DNA of 64,000 nt from JAGGSN01 sp965603725 (GTDB lineage: Bacteria > Zixibacteria > MSB-5A5 > UBA10806 > 4484-95), in NCBI GenBank assembly GCA_965603725.1, contig CBFDEC010000015.1, forward strand, positions 1 to 64,000, written 5' to 3'. Shown piece by piece: positions 35,457-44,676 of the stretch. How positions within the stretch are numbered: position 1 is the stretch's first letter; each line of letters begins with the position of its first letter. The notes under the pieces were generated by a model, which was not told the origin of the DNA, searched no databases, and saw only the letters and a list, made by a program, of their open reading frames with translations. The position numbers and the translations under genes are program-made.

Positions 35457-36965
35457 ATGAAAGCTGTTGCCGGATTAATTACTCTTCTTATGTTAATAAT
35501 CAATTTCCCTGTTTTCTGCGAGCCAGCATATTATAATCGAACAGCTTCTTACGATGAATTGGACCCCCGTCTGCCCGATCACCGGTTAAACCTTCTTCAC
35601 CGCCTGCAGGTTTCATCCGGGAATTACCTGTCAACAGATTTTGATTGTTTGGCTGATGAAAAGCTGTCCGGTTTTAACTATAGAGTATACGCCTATTTAG
35701 AGGATGTTTCTCCTTATAGATTCAATTACAAAACCGATGATTTTCGATTTTCAGCAGGTCTTAAAATAAAAGAGGACTGGCTGGGGGCTGTCGAGGGAGA
35801 TTCCGGAATAGGCAATCTGCAGTCAGTTTTTACTATCAGAGGTAAAGCGGTAATAAAAGATAAAATAGAAATATATCAGGACATCACCCTGTTTCGATAT
35901 GACAAGACATCATATCTCGACAGCGCCTCAACAACCGGCGAGTTTTTAAAAGACCCGCTTTTAAGTTACCAGTTGCCGCACCGCGGGCCGGTCGCCTCGA
36001 AGGTGGATGTATTAGAGGTGCAGACAGACCGGGCTTTTGTAAAATTTAATCTTTTTGGAGTCGATATTCAATCTGGCCGGGATCGCCTCCAATTGAAAGG
36101 CGGCTATCGAACGGGCTTACTGTTTTCCGGCCTGACCCGTCCGATCGATATGTATTATCGTCTCGATTACAAATTCTGGCGGTTTGATTTTACAGCTTTA
36201 TCGGGACAGTTGACCGATGCCGGAAAAAGATATATTTCCGCCAAGAGATTAGCTCTTCGATTGGCTCGCAATCTGCAAATCGGCGTTACCGAGGCGGCGG
36301 CATTTGCCGATGACCCTGCCGCTTATATCAACCCGTTGATGTTGTTTTATATTACTCATCGTCATCGCCCGAACAACAGGGATAATATAATAGCCATGGC
36401 GGATGTTTCTTATACTCCTTTTAAGAACCTCAACCTCTATGGCGAATTCCTCGATGACGACCTGATCATATTCGAAGGCGGCGCTTCCAAGTATGGTTTC
36501 CTTCTTGGTCTTTTTAAGTCGCGGCTGTTTTCCGAGCGAACAGACCTGCATCTTGAATATTCACATGTTCGCAAATGGACCTATACTCATGTCAGCGAGG
36601 TAAATGCCTGGGAATACCGCGGACAACCGTTTGGTTTCTGGGCTGGTCCCGATGCCGACGAGTTTTATGCTCAGTTAAGCTATCTGTTTTCTCCATCCTC
36701 AGCGATAAAAATGAACTTCGATTATATCCGTAAAGGCGAGGGCGATCTGTTTCATCCGCATGAGGCTGAGGGCGGCAACAAAAGCCCGGCGTTCCCATCA
36801 GGAACTGTCGAAAAATCTGCCGGCGCCTGGCTGGATTTGAGACATGAGTACAGCCGGTTTATCCTGAACAGTCGGTTCGGTTATCGTCAAATCGAAAACC
36901 GTCACAATAGCCCCGCTGATTTCGACAATTACTTTGCTCATATAGTGGTAATATATAATCTGTAG
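35457..36965 (+). CDS. Putative outer-membrane beta-barrel protein, probable leaderless mRNA
   Basis: 502 residues, family not recognised. A signal peptide (MKAVAGLITLLMLIINFPVFC) begins exactly at the ATG, so the start is firm. The body has many alternating aromatic strands ('YRLDYKFWRFDFTALSGQ', 'LNLYGEFLDDDLIIFEG', 'DLHLEYSHVRKWTYTH', 'AIKMNFDYIRKG') and ends 'YFAHIVVIYNL', consistent with a 16-20-strand barrel; the 'YINPLMLFYITHRHR' block reminds me of capsule-assembly Wzi-like barrels, but that is weak. The -10 box ends 6 bases before the ATG, predicting a leaderless transcript. It is divergent from the defence cassettes. Confidence 0.62.
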   Translation: MKAVAGLITLLMLIINFPVFCEPAYYNRTASYDELDPRLPDHRLNLLHRLQVSSGNYLSTDFDCLADEKLSGFNYRVYAYLEDVSPYRFNYKTDDFRFSAGLKIKEDWLGAVEGDSGIGNLQSVFTIRGKAVIKDKIEIYQDITLFRYDKTSYLDSASTTGEFLKDPLLSYQLPHRGPVASKVDVLEVQTDRAFVKFNLFGVDIQSGRDRLQLKGGYRTGLLFSGLTRPIDMYYRLDYKFWRFDFTALSGQLTDAGKRYISAKRLALRLARNLQIGVTEAAAFADDPAAYINPLMLFYITHRHRPNNRDNIIAMADVSYTPFKNLNLYGEFLDDDLIIFEGGASKYGFLLGLFKSRLFSERTDLHLEYSHVRKWTYTHVSEVNAWEYRGQPFGFWAGPDADEFYAQLSYLFSPSSAIKMNFDYIRKGEGDLFHPHEAEGGNKSPAFPSGTVEKSAGAWLDLRHEYSRFILNSRFGYRQIENRHNSPADFDNYFAHIVVIYNL

Positions 36966-37068
36966 GTCATCCGTCTTATTTAACAAAAACCTAAAGATAA
37001 TCCAGCATTAAACTCAAATTTTGCAATTAGACAGGCTCCCCTGAAAGGGTATTTTTTCCGGTTGCCTA

Positions 37069-39351
37069 TCAAGTCCGGAAAAGATACTGAAGTTTCATGA
37101 AAAACTGGCGCGAGGTCACTCTCCACTTTGATTGGTCATCAGGGCTACTGGTTAGGTTATTATAGTCATGAGTTGAACCGATGTAAAAAACTGAAAATGG
37201 GCTTATTCGATAAGTTAAAAGCGGATCAATGTCCCATTTCTCGCTGAAATCATTATATTGAATTACAAGTCTAACAGAAAGTTCACGATTTGCCTGATAA
37301 TGGACTCTTGTTCTTGTTATGTATCCTTTGAAAAGCTCTTCTCCGGTATCAATATGTGTACTTTTTGAGAAGTTTACATTCGGTTGGATTATAAGCCTAT
37401 CGAACGGTTTGAGGTCGAATGATAAATAAAATGAGGTTTCGTTGCCTTTTACTAACGCCCAGCGCGCTACGCCCTGTCCGTAATCGAAACTTAAGTTGTA
37501 TCCGATCTGGTCATTTATGCGGCTTTCTGTATCGAATTCTACATTCCAGAGATTATTAAAATTCACGCCGTCCCAGAACTCGGTACCTTGATTATATGAT
37601 AAATGGATATATGTCTGAGCAAATCTTAGCCAATTATTCAAAGACACATTAACATTTGCCCACTTTCTTTTGTTATCACAATTCCATCTTCCATTTGTGA
37701 ATATCTGAGGAGTAATCCTTTCGAATAAACCTCTCTCCATGTAAATTGTATATGAGGAATATACTGATAAGTTTCTGTAGTTAATCCATGGATCATAGCC
37801 TGTTTCGGTTCTGTACGACGGGTCGACTTGATTGTAATCGACCGTGAAGCTCCAGTTGCGCGCGTAGCGTCTAAGCTGGGTAATAAATGCATTTCCGAAA
37901 AACGACTCACCATTCAATGCGGCCGTGTGCGTATCATTATCAAATACAATATCTTCCAAACCCGATGAAACGACGCTGTCGTCAGGCTCTTTAGTGTGGC
38001 TGGCAATAAACTGTCCAACAATGCTGTAGTTTTGTGTCAGACGTATGTCGCCATCAACGCCAAATACCGTTCCCGAACCGCCCCCATCAAAACGCCGATC
38101 AGTCAACATCAAACCGAGCTGAGAATCCTCATTAAATGACCGCGATGCTCTTAAGATATTAACAAGACTCCTTCCAGTATTTAAAAGAATGCTGCCTTCG
38201 TCCAGAGGAATTATATAAGGGGTGTTTTCATCAAGCGCCGTTAAAAATCCGATACTGGTTCGATTCATACGCCCGGTGAGTTTGACCGTAAACTGCGGAT
38301 CATTTACGGTACGGGTATAAAACGAATTGAAAATGGTTCTAAATATATCACTGCCCTCCTGGAAGAAAGGTCGTCTTTCCGGATAGAAAAGGGCTATTGT
38401 AGTGTTAACATCAATCTGGGCCGCATCGGCTTCTATCTGGCTGAAATCGGGATTAATTGCGGCTTCGAGAGTAATATCCGATGAAATAGAGTATTTCCCG
38501 CCAAGCGAAATTTCGCCCTTGGCCTTATCATTATCAAAAGGAGAATCCGGATTTCCGGGATCTGAAAGGCTCCCCGATTGATGGGCGACCAAAGTCGGCA
38601 GGATTTCAAGACCTTTTCCCGGAAGCACATTATTAATGCCGGTGACAGTGCCCCATTGACAAACCCAGCATTGCTCATCACGATCGTGAGCCGCCCATGA
38701 GTACTGGATATAACTCTCCCGGGGACGATCTCGCCAGAAATCTATTTTCCAGGCCTGACTTTCCTTGTTTGGAAAACGCATGCTTGCAAACGGCACAGCT
38801 ATTTCAACCTGATAGCCGGTATCTGTTATCTGGGCGGCAGATTCCCAGATTAAATCAAATCCCGGATCCTCACCGATGATGCTTGACCAGAGATGGTCTT
38901 TCTGAATGCCATATGGATTTACAAAAAATTCATAAGCCCAGGCGGCATCGCCGTAGGTGTCAATGAGCAGACAGACTGCATCATCTCCGTGGAACTGATC
39001 GCGCTGACACATTGTAGCGCGAATTGTTGAGGGATCATCATGACACAAAAACGCCACATATAAATTGTCATCATCATACGTTATATAGACTTCAGTTTCC
39101 ACCTCCGGTTTAGTCTTATCGCCAGGAAAACGCTCCGCAAAATTATCAGCACGACTGGCTGTCGTCCAGGCTTCATCATTCAATATGCCGTCAATGCTAA
39201 TTATTCCATTTGTTTTTTTAATTTCAAGGGATGGGTTGAACACCGGTTGAAATGTTTTTGTTGCATAAACATTTGTTTTTAGAAGAAACAGTTCTGCTAT
39301 AAGGACAAATATGAAAACAACCTTAGCTCTGTAATTAATAAAAATCCTCAT
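37069..39351 (-). CDS. CBM9-like domain plus DUF5916-type outer-membrane protein
   Basis: 760 residues. A signal peptide spans 1-30. Residues about 42-225 form a carbohydrate-binding CBM9-like domain: 'IDGILNDEAW..A....F.E..PGD', 'VYITYDDDNLYVAFLCHD', 'DDAVCLLIDTYGD..WAYEFFVNPYG', 'VEIAVPFASMRF'. From about 250 to the end the sequence alternates like a beta-barrel of the DUF5916 type ('AINPDFSQIEADAAQIDVNTTIALFYPERRPFFQEG', then many aromatic strands), ending in 'LQYLFRT'. This combination is a common surface protein in Bacteroidota and related phyla with presumed sugar-binding roles. AAGGATTTG before ATG. Monocistronic. Confidence 0.85.
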   Translation of the reverse strand: MRIFINYRAKVVFIFVLIAELFLLKTNVYATKTFQPVFNPSLEIKKTNGIISIDGILNDEAWTTASRADNFAERFPGDKTKPEVETEVYITYDDDNLYVAFLCHDDPSTIRATMCQRDQFHGDDAVCLLIDTYGDAAWAYEFFVNPYGIQKDHLWSSIIGEDPGFDLIWESAAQITDTGYQVEIAVPFASMRFPNKESQAWKIDFWRDRPRESYIQYSWAAHDRDEQCWVCQWGTVTGINNVLPGKGLEILPTLVAHQSGSLSDPGNPDSPFDNDKAKGEISLGGKYSISSDITLEAAINPDFSQIEADAAQIDVNTTIALFYPERRPFFQEGSDIFRTIFNSFYTRTVNDPQFTVKLTGRMNRTSIGFLTALDENTPYIIPLDEGSILLNTGRSLVNILRASRSFNEDSQLGLMLTDRRFDGGGSGTVFGVDGDIRLTQNYSIVGQFIASHTKEPDDSVVSSGLEDIVFDNDTHTAALNGESFFGNAFITQLRRYARNWSFTVDYNQVDPSYRTETGYDPWINYRNLSVYSSYTIYMERGLFERITPQIFTNGRWNCDNKRKWANVNVSLNNWLRFAQTYIHLSYNQGTEFWDGVNFNNLWNVEFDTESRINDQIGYNLSFDYGQGVARWALVKGNETSFYLSFDLKPFDRLIIQPNVNFSKSTHIDTGEELFKGYITRTRVHYQANRELSVRLVIQYNDFSEKWDIDPLLTYRISPFSVFYIGSTHDYNNLTSSPDDQSKWRVTSRQFFMKLQYLFRT

Positions 39352-39576
39352 GGTACAAATCCTTTTATTTTAAAATCCATTTTAGACAAATTGTTAGATC
39401 TATCTCGCACTGTATATGTTAATTTTGCATTATTGAACATAGTCGACCCACCATTCCGGACCTGTGGCCCTTAATTCTTATTTATATACGGAAATAGCTG
39501 TAAATTGTTACAAAATAATGTAGTGCGTATGCCTTTTTATTTAACAGACATATTTCGCCGATGCTGGCAGGATGTA

Positions 39577-41547
39577 TCAATTAGATTTGGACATAATACT
39601 GCGATACTTTTCAATGTAGAATCCAGCTCTGGCAGTGTCGCCTAAGACCTGACCATAAATAATAGCTAAGTTGTTCAATAAATCCGGGTTGAACTGGTCA
39701 TATCTTAACGCTTCTTCATAGCTTTTCGCCGCATTGTGATAGTCTTTTAATGACAGGAATTTATTACCGTAATCCTTATATACATTTGAGATATTAAATA
39801 AAATATCCCGCCGGTTTGAGGGCGTTATAAAGGGTTTTTCAAGCGCCTTTTTATAGGTTTTAAGCGCCAGGTCTAAAAAGCCGGCGCCTCTAAAATAGAT
39901 ACCCAGGTTGTTAAGGACTATCGTCCGGGGCTCATTATCCATGCGCCTGAGTGCAAGGTTGAATTCTTTAAGCGCTAAAGAAGTATCATCCGGATTTTCG
40001 CTTAACAAATTTTCACCGCGTGCAAGATCGAGGTTGACTAATAACTGACGTGATAAAACATCGCCCGGTTCATAACTCACCGGATATTTCAAAACCTCAA
40101 TAGAGCTTTCAGGCTTTTCATTCACTGCATAAAGAATACCATGGGAATATAACGGCTCTTTTATATTCAGCCAGTCAGGTTCGTAGATATAATGATTTTT
40201 CACAAGATACATTTTCCTGTCCGCGAAACTGATCATCGCCGTCCTGGCGCTGTAATAATCAGAAATGTATTGCCCGGCCAGTTTTGAGGCTTCAGCCAGC
40301 AGGTCATTAAGCCTGATCGATCGGTCGTATACCTCCACTGCCGGTCTGTATCCTTCCACGTAGCGCAGGTAAAGCGTCGTGAATGAATTAATATCACCGG
40401 CGGTAAATATGATACCGCTTCCAGCGCTGTCTAAGATATGCTTGGAGTAATCCTCTGAAAGAGTATAGTCAGATTTATCCTGGCCCCGGTAATTTGTAAA
40501 TAGCAATAACAGACATGCAATCAAGCCCGCTGAATAGACGCCGTACCGAAAAAGCTGTGAAAACAATTGACCTTCAAGCCAGATGAAGATATTGCTGATC
40601 AGGAGCAAAGAGGCGAACATCGTTAAAATATAAAACGGTTCATAGTCAAGAGCTTGATGTGATGACGATAAAATCAATGAGGCTGTTAAAATCAGTAATG
40701 CACAGACAGTCATGCTTCTGTTATGTATCCATCCAATAATGACACCGGTTATAGTCGCCGCAATACCGATCCACAACCAGGAATCAAGAATTGTTATGAA
40801 GAACAGCCGACAGCTTACTGCAATATTCTCCCACGAGTGACCGATCCAGCCGCTGTATTGTATAAGAGTCATATGGTCTATTAAAGCCCGCAGGTTTTCG
40901 GGATTGCCCCAGTTGGAAAGCGGGTTGCAGGATGCCCGAACGAGCAGGTACAGGTAGATACTGCCGGTGATTGCTAATATAATTAAAATAACGGGGAGCA
41001 AATTCCACTGCCGATACTTTTTTTCTTTTATGAATAGGAAAATCAATACCGGTAGAATCGACATCGCCGAGGGGTGGTTTGCCAGGGAAAGTCCGAACAG
41101 GTAGGCGGCAATAAGCCATTTCCGGTTGTGACCGCTTTCTATTGCAAGAAGAGTTAAGACTATAAGCAAAAGGTTAAAAACATATATCTCGACGCCGGCG
41201 GTCTCTGCCCAGAATATGGGAGTAAACGCCCAGATCAGGCTTAATAACGCCGCCGACCATTGACTCAGCCTGCGGCGGAAAAAATAGTAAATAACTGTCA
41301 CGGTCACCGAGGCGATCACTATGTTATATAGATTGGCGGCAATGGTTGCACGTACAAACGGCAGGGCAGAAACGAATATGCGGCCGATAAGTGTAAACAG
41401 AGGATAACCCGGTGGATGACAGATGCCGAGCGTTTTCAAAGCCAGAGAAAACTCGCCGGAGTCGCCGATCCAGACCGAACGACAGACGGTCGTATAATAA
41501 ACTGCCAGCGCTATAAGGCCGGGCATGACGCCGAAATACCGTTTCAT
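39577..41547 (-). CDS. DUF2723 membrane glycosyltransferase-like protein with C-terminal TPRs
   Basis: 656 residues. The first 420 residues hold about ten membrane segments and the DUF2723 signature at the N-terminus: 'YYTTVCRSVWIGDSGEFSLALKTLGICHPPGYPLFTLIGR' with the acidic DSGE pair and HPPGYP loop expected in a GT-C-type enzyme active site. After a periplasmic linker come TPR units ('LDLALKTYKKALEKPF', 'HNAAKSYEEALRYDQFNPDLLNNLAII') to residue 650. DUF2723/GT117 proteins are proposed to mannosylate or otherwise glycosylate exported proteins. GGGAGTG precedes the ATG. Sole gene of its unit. Confidence 0.87.
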   Translation of the reverse strand: MKRYFGVMPGLIALAVYYTTVCRSVWIGDSGEFSLALKTLGICHPPGYPLFTLIGRIFVSALPFVRATIAANLYNIVIASVTVTVIYYFFRRRLSQWSAALLSLIWAFTPIFWAETAGVEIYVFNLLLIVLTLLAIESGHNRKWLIAAYLFGLSLANHPSAMSILPVLIFLFIKEKKYRQWNLLPVILIILAITGSIYLYLLVRASCNPLSNWGNPENLRALIDHMTLIQYSGWIGHSWENIAVSCRLFFITILDSWLWIGIAATITGVIIGWIHNRSMTVCALLILTASLILSSSHQALDYEPFYILTMFASLLLISNIFIWLEGQLFSQLFRYGVYSAGLIACLLLLFTNYRGQDKSDYTLSEDYSKHILDSAGSGIIFTAGDINSFTTLYLRYVEGYRPAVEVYDRSIRLNDLLAEASKLAGQYISDYYSARTAMISFADRKMYLVKNHYIYEPDWLNIKEPLYSHGILYAVNEKPESSIEVLKYPVSYEPGDVLSRQLLVNLDLARGENLLSENPDDTSLALKEFNLALRRMDNEPRTIVLNNLGIYFRGAGFLDLALKTYKKALEKPFITPSNRRDILFNISNVYKDYGNKFLSLKDYHNAAKSYEEALRYDQFNPDLLNNLAIIYGQVLGDTARAGFYIEKYRSIMSKSN

Positions 41548-41726
41548 TTAAAAGCACTCCCTCAATCAATGCATTATGATAACTCAATCATTATACAGGG
41601 TCTTAGATATTTGAATCAAGGGGAAATAGAGAGGAGTTTAGGAGATACTTTATATTCGGTTATCGTTTGTCTTTCTCGCGCTGGCGGGAATTCAGTAATT
41701 AATTTTGTAAGTTCACCATGATATTG

Positions 41727-43625
41727 TCAACTAACCTTAGCTCCGGAATCGATGTCGGTATCAACGGTGAGCAAAACCAGTTTATCTTTCTTAGTGGCGG
41801 CTAATAGCATGCCGTTGGATTCGAGCCCTCTGATCTTTGCCGGTTCGAGATTGACCATTACGATGATCTTTTTGCCAACTATCTGTTCCGGATTATAGAC
41901 CTCGGCAATGCCGGCGACAATTTGACGATGTTCCTGACCAATTTTAATCTGAAGTTTGAGAAGCTTGTCGGCGCCCTTTACTTTCTCCGCCGAAACAACC
42001 TCCGCTACCCGCATTTTGATTTTCTTGAAATCATCAAACGAAATATACTCCTCATCGCTCACTTTGGAAGTCTCCTTTACAGCTTTTGGCTTCTGGAGTC
42101 GGGGAAACAGGCTGTCGCCTTTGGTGATTTTTGTTCCAGGTCTTAGCTTTTCCCATATGCCATATTCATACTCAACGCTAAAGTTCTTATCAACCCCTAA
42201 CTGTTTAAATATCTCTTCCGATTTATTTGGAATTATTGGGCTTAACAAGTCAGCAGAATTTAGCAATGCATTAGCAGCGGTATATAAAACCATATTAAGC
42301 TCTTTATTTTTTCCATTCTTAGCCAGTTCCCAGGGCTTATTGTGCTCGACATATCGATTAACGGAACGAACATAGGCCATAATTTTATCTATGGTTGCAT
42401 TAAGCTTGAAAGCATCCAAATCTTCTTCAATATCTTTTATCAACTTGCCATATTCAACTTGTAGCCGAGGTATATAATCTTCACGTGGCGCCGGTATATT
42501 CCCATCACAGTAAGACCCTATCATCTTTACAATCCGCGACAGCAGGTTGCCAAGATCGTTGGCCAAATCGGAATTGTATCTTTGAATGAAGCTATCTTCG
42601 CTGAACGTGGAATCCTGCCCCAGGGTCATCTCCCTGATCAGATAGAAGCGAAATGCATCAACGCCATACTTATCCTTCAGTTGAAGGGGATCTATAACAT
42701 TGCCCACGGATTTAGACATCTTGGCGCCCTCGGTAGTCCAATAGCCATGAGCAAAGATTGTCTTCGGCAGGTCAGCGGCGATTGATTTAAGCATGCAGGG
42801 CCAGTAAACGGCATGAGTGGTAAGTATGTCTTTGGCTATTAAATTAACTCCCGGCCACCAGTCTTTTTCGAAGCTGTTTGTCTTGGGATCATAGCCAAGG
42901 GCGGAGATATAGTTGATTAAAGCGTCAAACCAGACATAACAGACATATTCTTTATCAAAAGGAAGCTCGATTCCCCAGGAAAGACGGCTTTTGGGTCGGG
43001 AAATACACAAATCTCCCAGGGGCCGCTTTAAAAATCCCAGGACCTCGTTTCGCCTGAAATCCGGCTGGATAAAGTCAGGATGACTGTTTATATAATCGAT
43101 CAACCACTGCTGATAATAGCTCATTCTGAAAAAGTAGTTTTTCTCCGACAGTTTCTGCACGGGACGGCTGCACTCCGGGCAGTTGCCGTTAACAAGGTCT
43201 TTTTCGGTCCAGTAGCGCTCCTCGTGTTTGCAGTACCATCCCTCGTAACTGTCAGTATAAATCAACGGCTGGCCGTCATCGGTTTTCGACTCGTAAACTT
43301 TCTGAAGGATTGCAGTCACCACTTTCTTATGACGTTCCTGGGTGGTCCTGATAAAGTCGTTGTTTTTGATATTAAGCTCTTTCCACGCCTCCTGGAAACG
43401 AGCGGCATATTTATCGCAATGTTCCTGCGGCGTCAGGTTATTTTTTATCGCCGTGTCCTGAACCTTCTGGCCATGTTCATCGGTGCCCGTTAAAAAGTAG
43501 GCTTCATGCCCCAGCAGGCGATGGTACCTGGCAAAAACATCAGCTAAAATTGTAGTGTAAGCATGCCCGATATGAGGTTCGGCATTGACATAGTATATAG
43601 GCGTTGTTATGTAAAATTTCGACAT
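41727..43625 (-). CDS. metG: Methionyl-tRNA synthetase with C-terminal tRNA-binding domain
   Basis: Charges tRNA-Met (EC 6.1.1.10). 632 residues: Rossmann core with HIGH (H18-IG-H21) and 'GTDEHGQKVQ', a single zinc-knuckle region whose first pair reads CKHE with a normal CPEC pair later, the KMSKS loop at about residue 300, anticodon-binding helical domain, and from about 535 a Trbp111/EMAP-II-like tRNA-binding domain ('FKKIKMRVAEVVSAEKVKGADKLLKLQI'). The missing Cys in the first knuckle suggests partial or no zinc binding. It is the last gene of the ftsE-to-metG run; 164 bases separate it from ricT, so it may also have its own promoter. Confidence 0.96.
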   Translation of the reverse strand: MSKFYITTPIYYVNAEPHIGHAYTTILADVFARYHRLLGHEAYFLTGTDEHGQKVQDTAIKNNLTPQEHCDKYAARFQEAWKELNIKNNDFIRTTQERHKKVVTAILQKVYESKTDDGQPLIYTDSYEGWYCKHEERYWTEKDLVNGNCPECSRPVQKLSEKNYFFRMSYYQQWLIDYINSHPDFIQPDFRRNEVLGFLKRPLGDLCISRPKSRLSWGIELPFDKEYVCYVWFDALINYISALGYDPKTNSFEKDWWPGVNLIAKDILTTHAVYWPCMLKSIAADLPKTIFAHGYWTTEGAKMSKSVGNVIDPLQLKDKYGVDAFRFYLIREMTLGQDSTFSEDSFIQRYNSDLANDLGNLLSRIVKMIGSYCDGNIPAPREDYIPRLQVEYGKLIKDIEEDLDAFKLNATIDKIMAYVRSVNRYVEHNKPWELAKNGKNKELNMVLYTAANALLNSADLLSPIIPNKSEEIFKQLGVDKNFSVEYEYGIWEKLRPGTKITKGDSLFPRLQKPKAVKETSKVSDEEYISFDDFKKIKMRVAEVVSAEKVKGADKLLKLQIKIGQEHRQIVAGIAEVYNPEQIVGKKIIVMVNLEPAKIRGLESNGMLLAATKKDKLVLLTVDTDIDSGAKVS

Positions 43626-43789
43626 CTTTATATTCCTTCTCTAATAATTCCCTTGTAACTTGAAATTAAAAAGTAACGGCTGCAAAATGGTCATGTGTTA
43701 TTGACGCATCAATGGCCTTGTTTTGGACAGGCCGATAATATGCTGAATATGCAGAAAGTCATCTAATTGATTCATATTAATACATCGGA

Positions 43790-44656
43790 TTAATCATTAA
43801 CATGTTCACCGTTCTGTTTTGATTTTGTCTGCTGGGAATCCTTGAGCAACTTAAATTTTCCTCTTTTCACAGCCCGTTCGTATTCCGACAGGCTTATGAC
43901 TTTCTGGCCGGCGTCCTCAAAGCTGATTGCGATCTGCTCATGGAAGATATTACACTTTCTGACTGTACACTCGGCGCCCTCAAACAGACATCGACAATTT
44001 AGAGGCGGATATTCCGAAATTGTCTCCTCGTAAAAATTCTGTTCATATTGAAGACAGCATAAGAGCCGCCCGCAATTGCCGGAGATTTTCTGAGGGTTTA
44101 ATGCCAGGTTCTGGGTTCGAGCCATTTGAGTAGAGATGGTGTTAAAATCATCCAGAAAACCCGAACAGCACTGCTCCTTGCCGCATATGCCATAGCCGCC
44201 AAGCCGTTTTGCCTCATCGCGGACGCCTATCTGCCGGAGTTCGATTCGGGTACGAAACGTCGCCGCCAGGTCTTTTACAAGCTCGCGGAAATCGACCCGC
44301 TTCTCGGCGGTAAAATAAAATGTAATCTTGTTGCAATCGTATTGATATTCAACATCCACGAGTTTCATTTTAAGCCCGTGTTTTTCGATGAATTGCAAGC
44401 ATTCCTCTTTGGATTCAGTTTCTTTCTGACGATTAAACTGGAGCCGGTCGATATCGCTCTCGATCGCCAGACGAACAATATTTAACAACTGTTTGTCCTG
44501 ATTACATTCATCCGGCAGAGCCTTGCGCCGAACCAATCCAATATCCTCACCCCGCTCAGCCTGAACAATGACATACTTGCCAATTACAACATCCAAATTA
44601 TCCGGTGACTTATACACGTTGCGACGGTTGCCTTTGAACTCAACAATATATTTCAA
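43790..44656 (-). CDS. ricT: PSP1-domain protein RicT (YaaT)
   Basis: 288 residues covering the PSP1 superfamily domain, with 'YIVEFKGNRRNVYKS', 'GEDIGLVRRK', 'ITFYFTAEKRVDFRELVKDLAATFRTRIELRQIGVRDEAKRLGGYGICGKEQCCSGFL', and the Cys-rich 'NCGRLLCCLQYE' followed by another 'CRCL..AECTVRKC' block. The Cys cluster binds iron-sulfur clusters in the Ric complex of Bacillus, where RicT steers RNase Y and phosphorelay outputs. In FCB bacteria it sits next to holB and metG, as here, with unknown partners. Start ATG behind GAGG at about 10 bases. Confidence 0.92.
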   Translation of the reverse strand: MKYIVEFKGNRRNVYKSPDNLDVVIGKYVIVQAERGEDIGLVRRKALPDECNQDKQLLNIVRLAIESDIDRLQFNRQKETESKEECLQFIEKHGLKMKLVDVEYQYDCNKITFYFTAEKRVDFRELVKDLAATFRTRIELRQIGVRDEAKRLGGYGICGKEQCCSGFLDDFNTISTQMARTQNLALNPQKISGNCGRLLCCLQYEQNFYEETISEYPPLNCRCLFEGAECTVRKCNIFHEQIAISFEDAGQKVISLSEYERAVKRGKFKLLKDSQQTKSKQNGEHVND

Positions 44657-44676
44657 AGAAACCTCCAGAAACTAAA

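Noticed and set aside
43626..43789. Possible T-box or other leader near metG
   Set aside because: The spacer between ricT and metG shows no T-box sequence or antiterminator.
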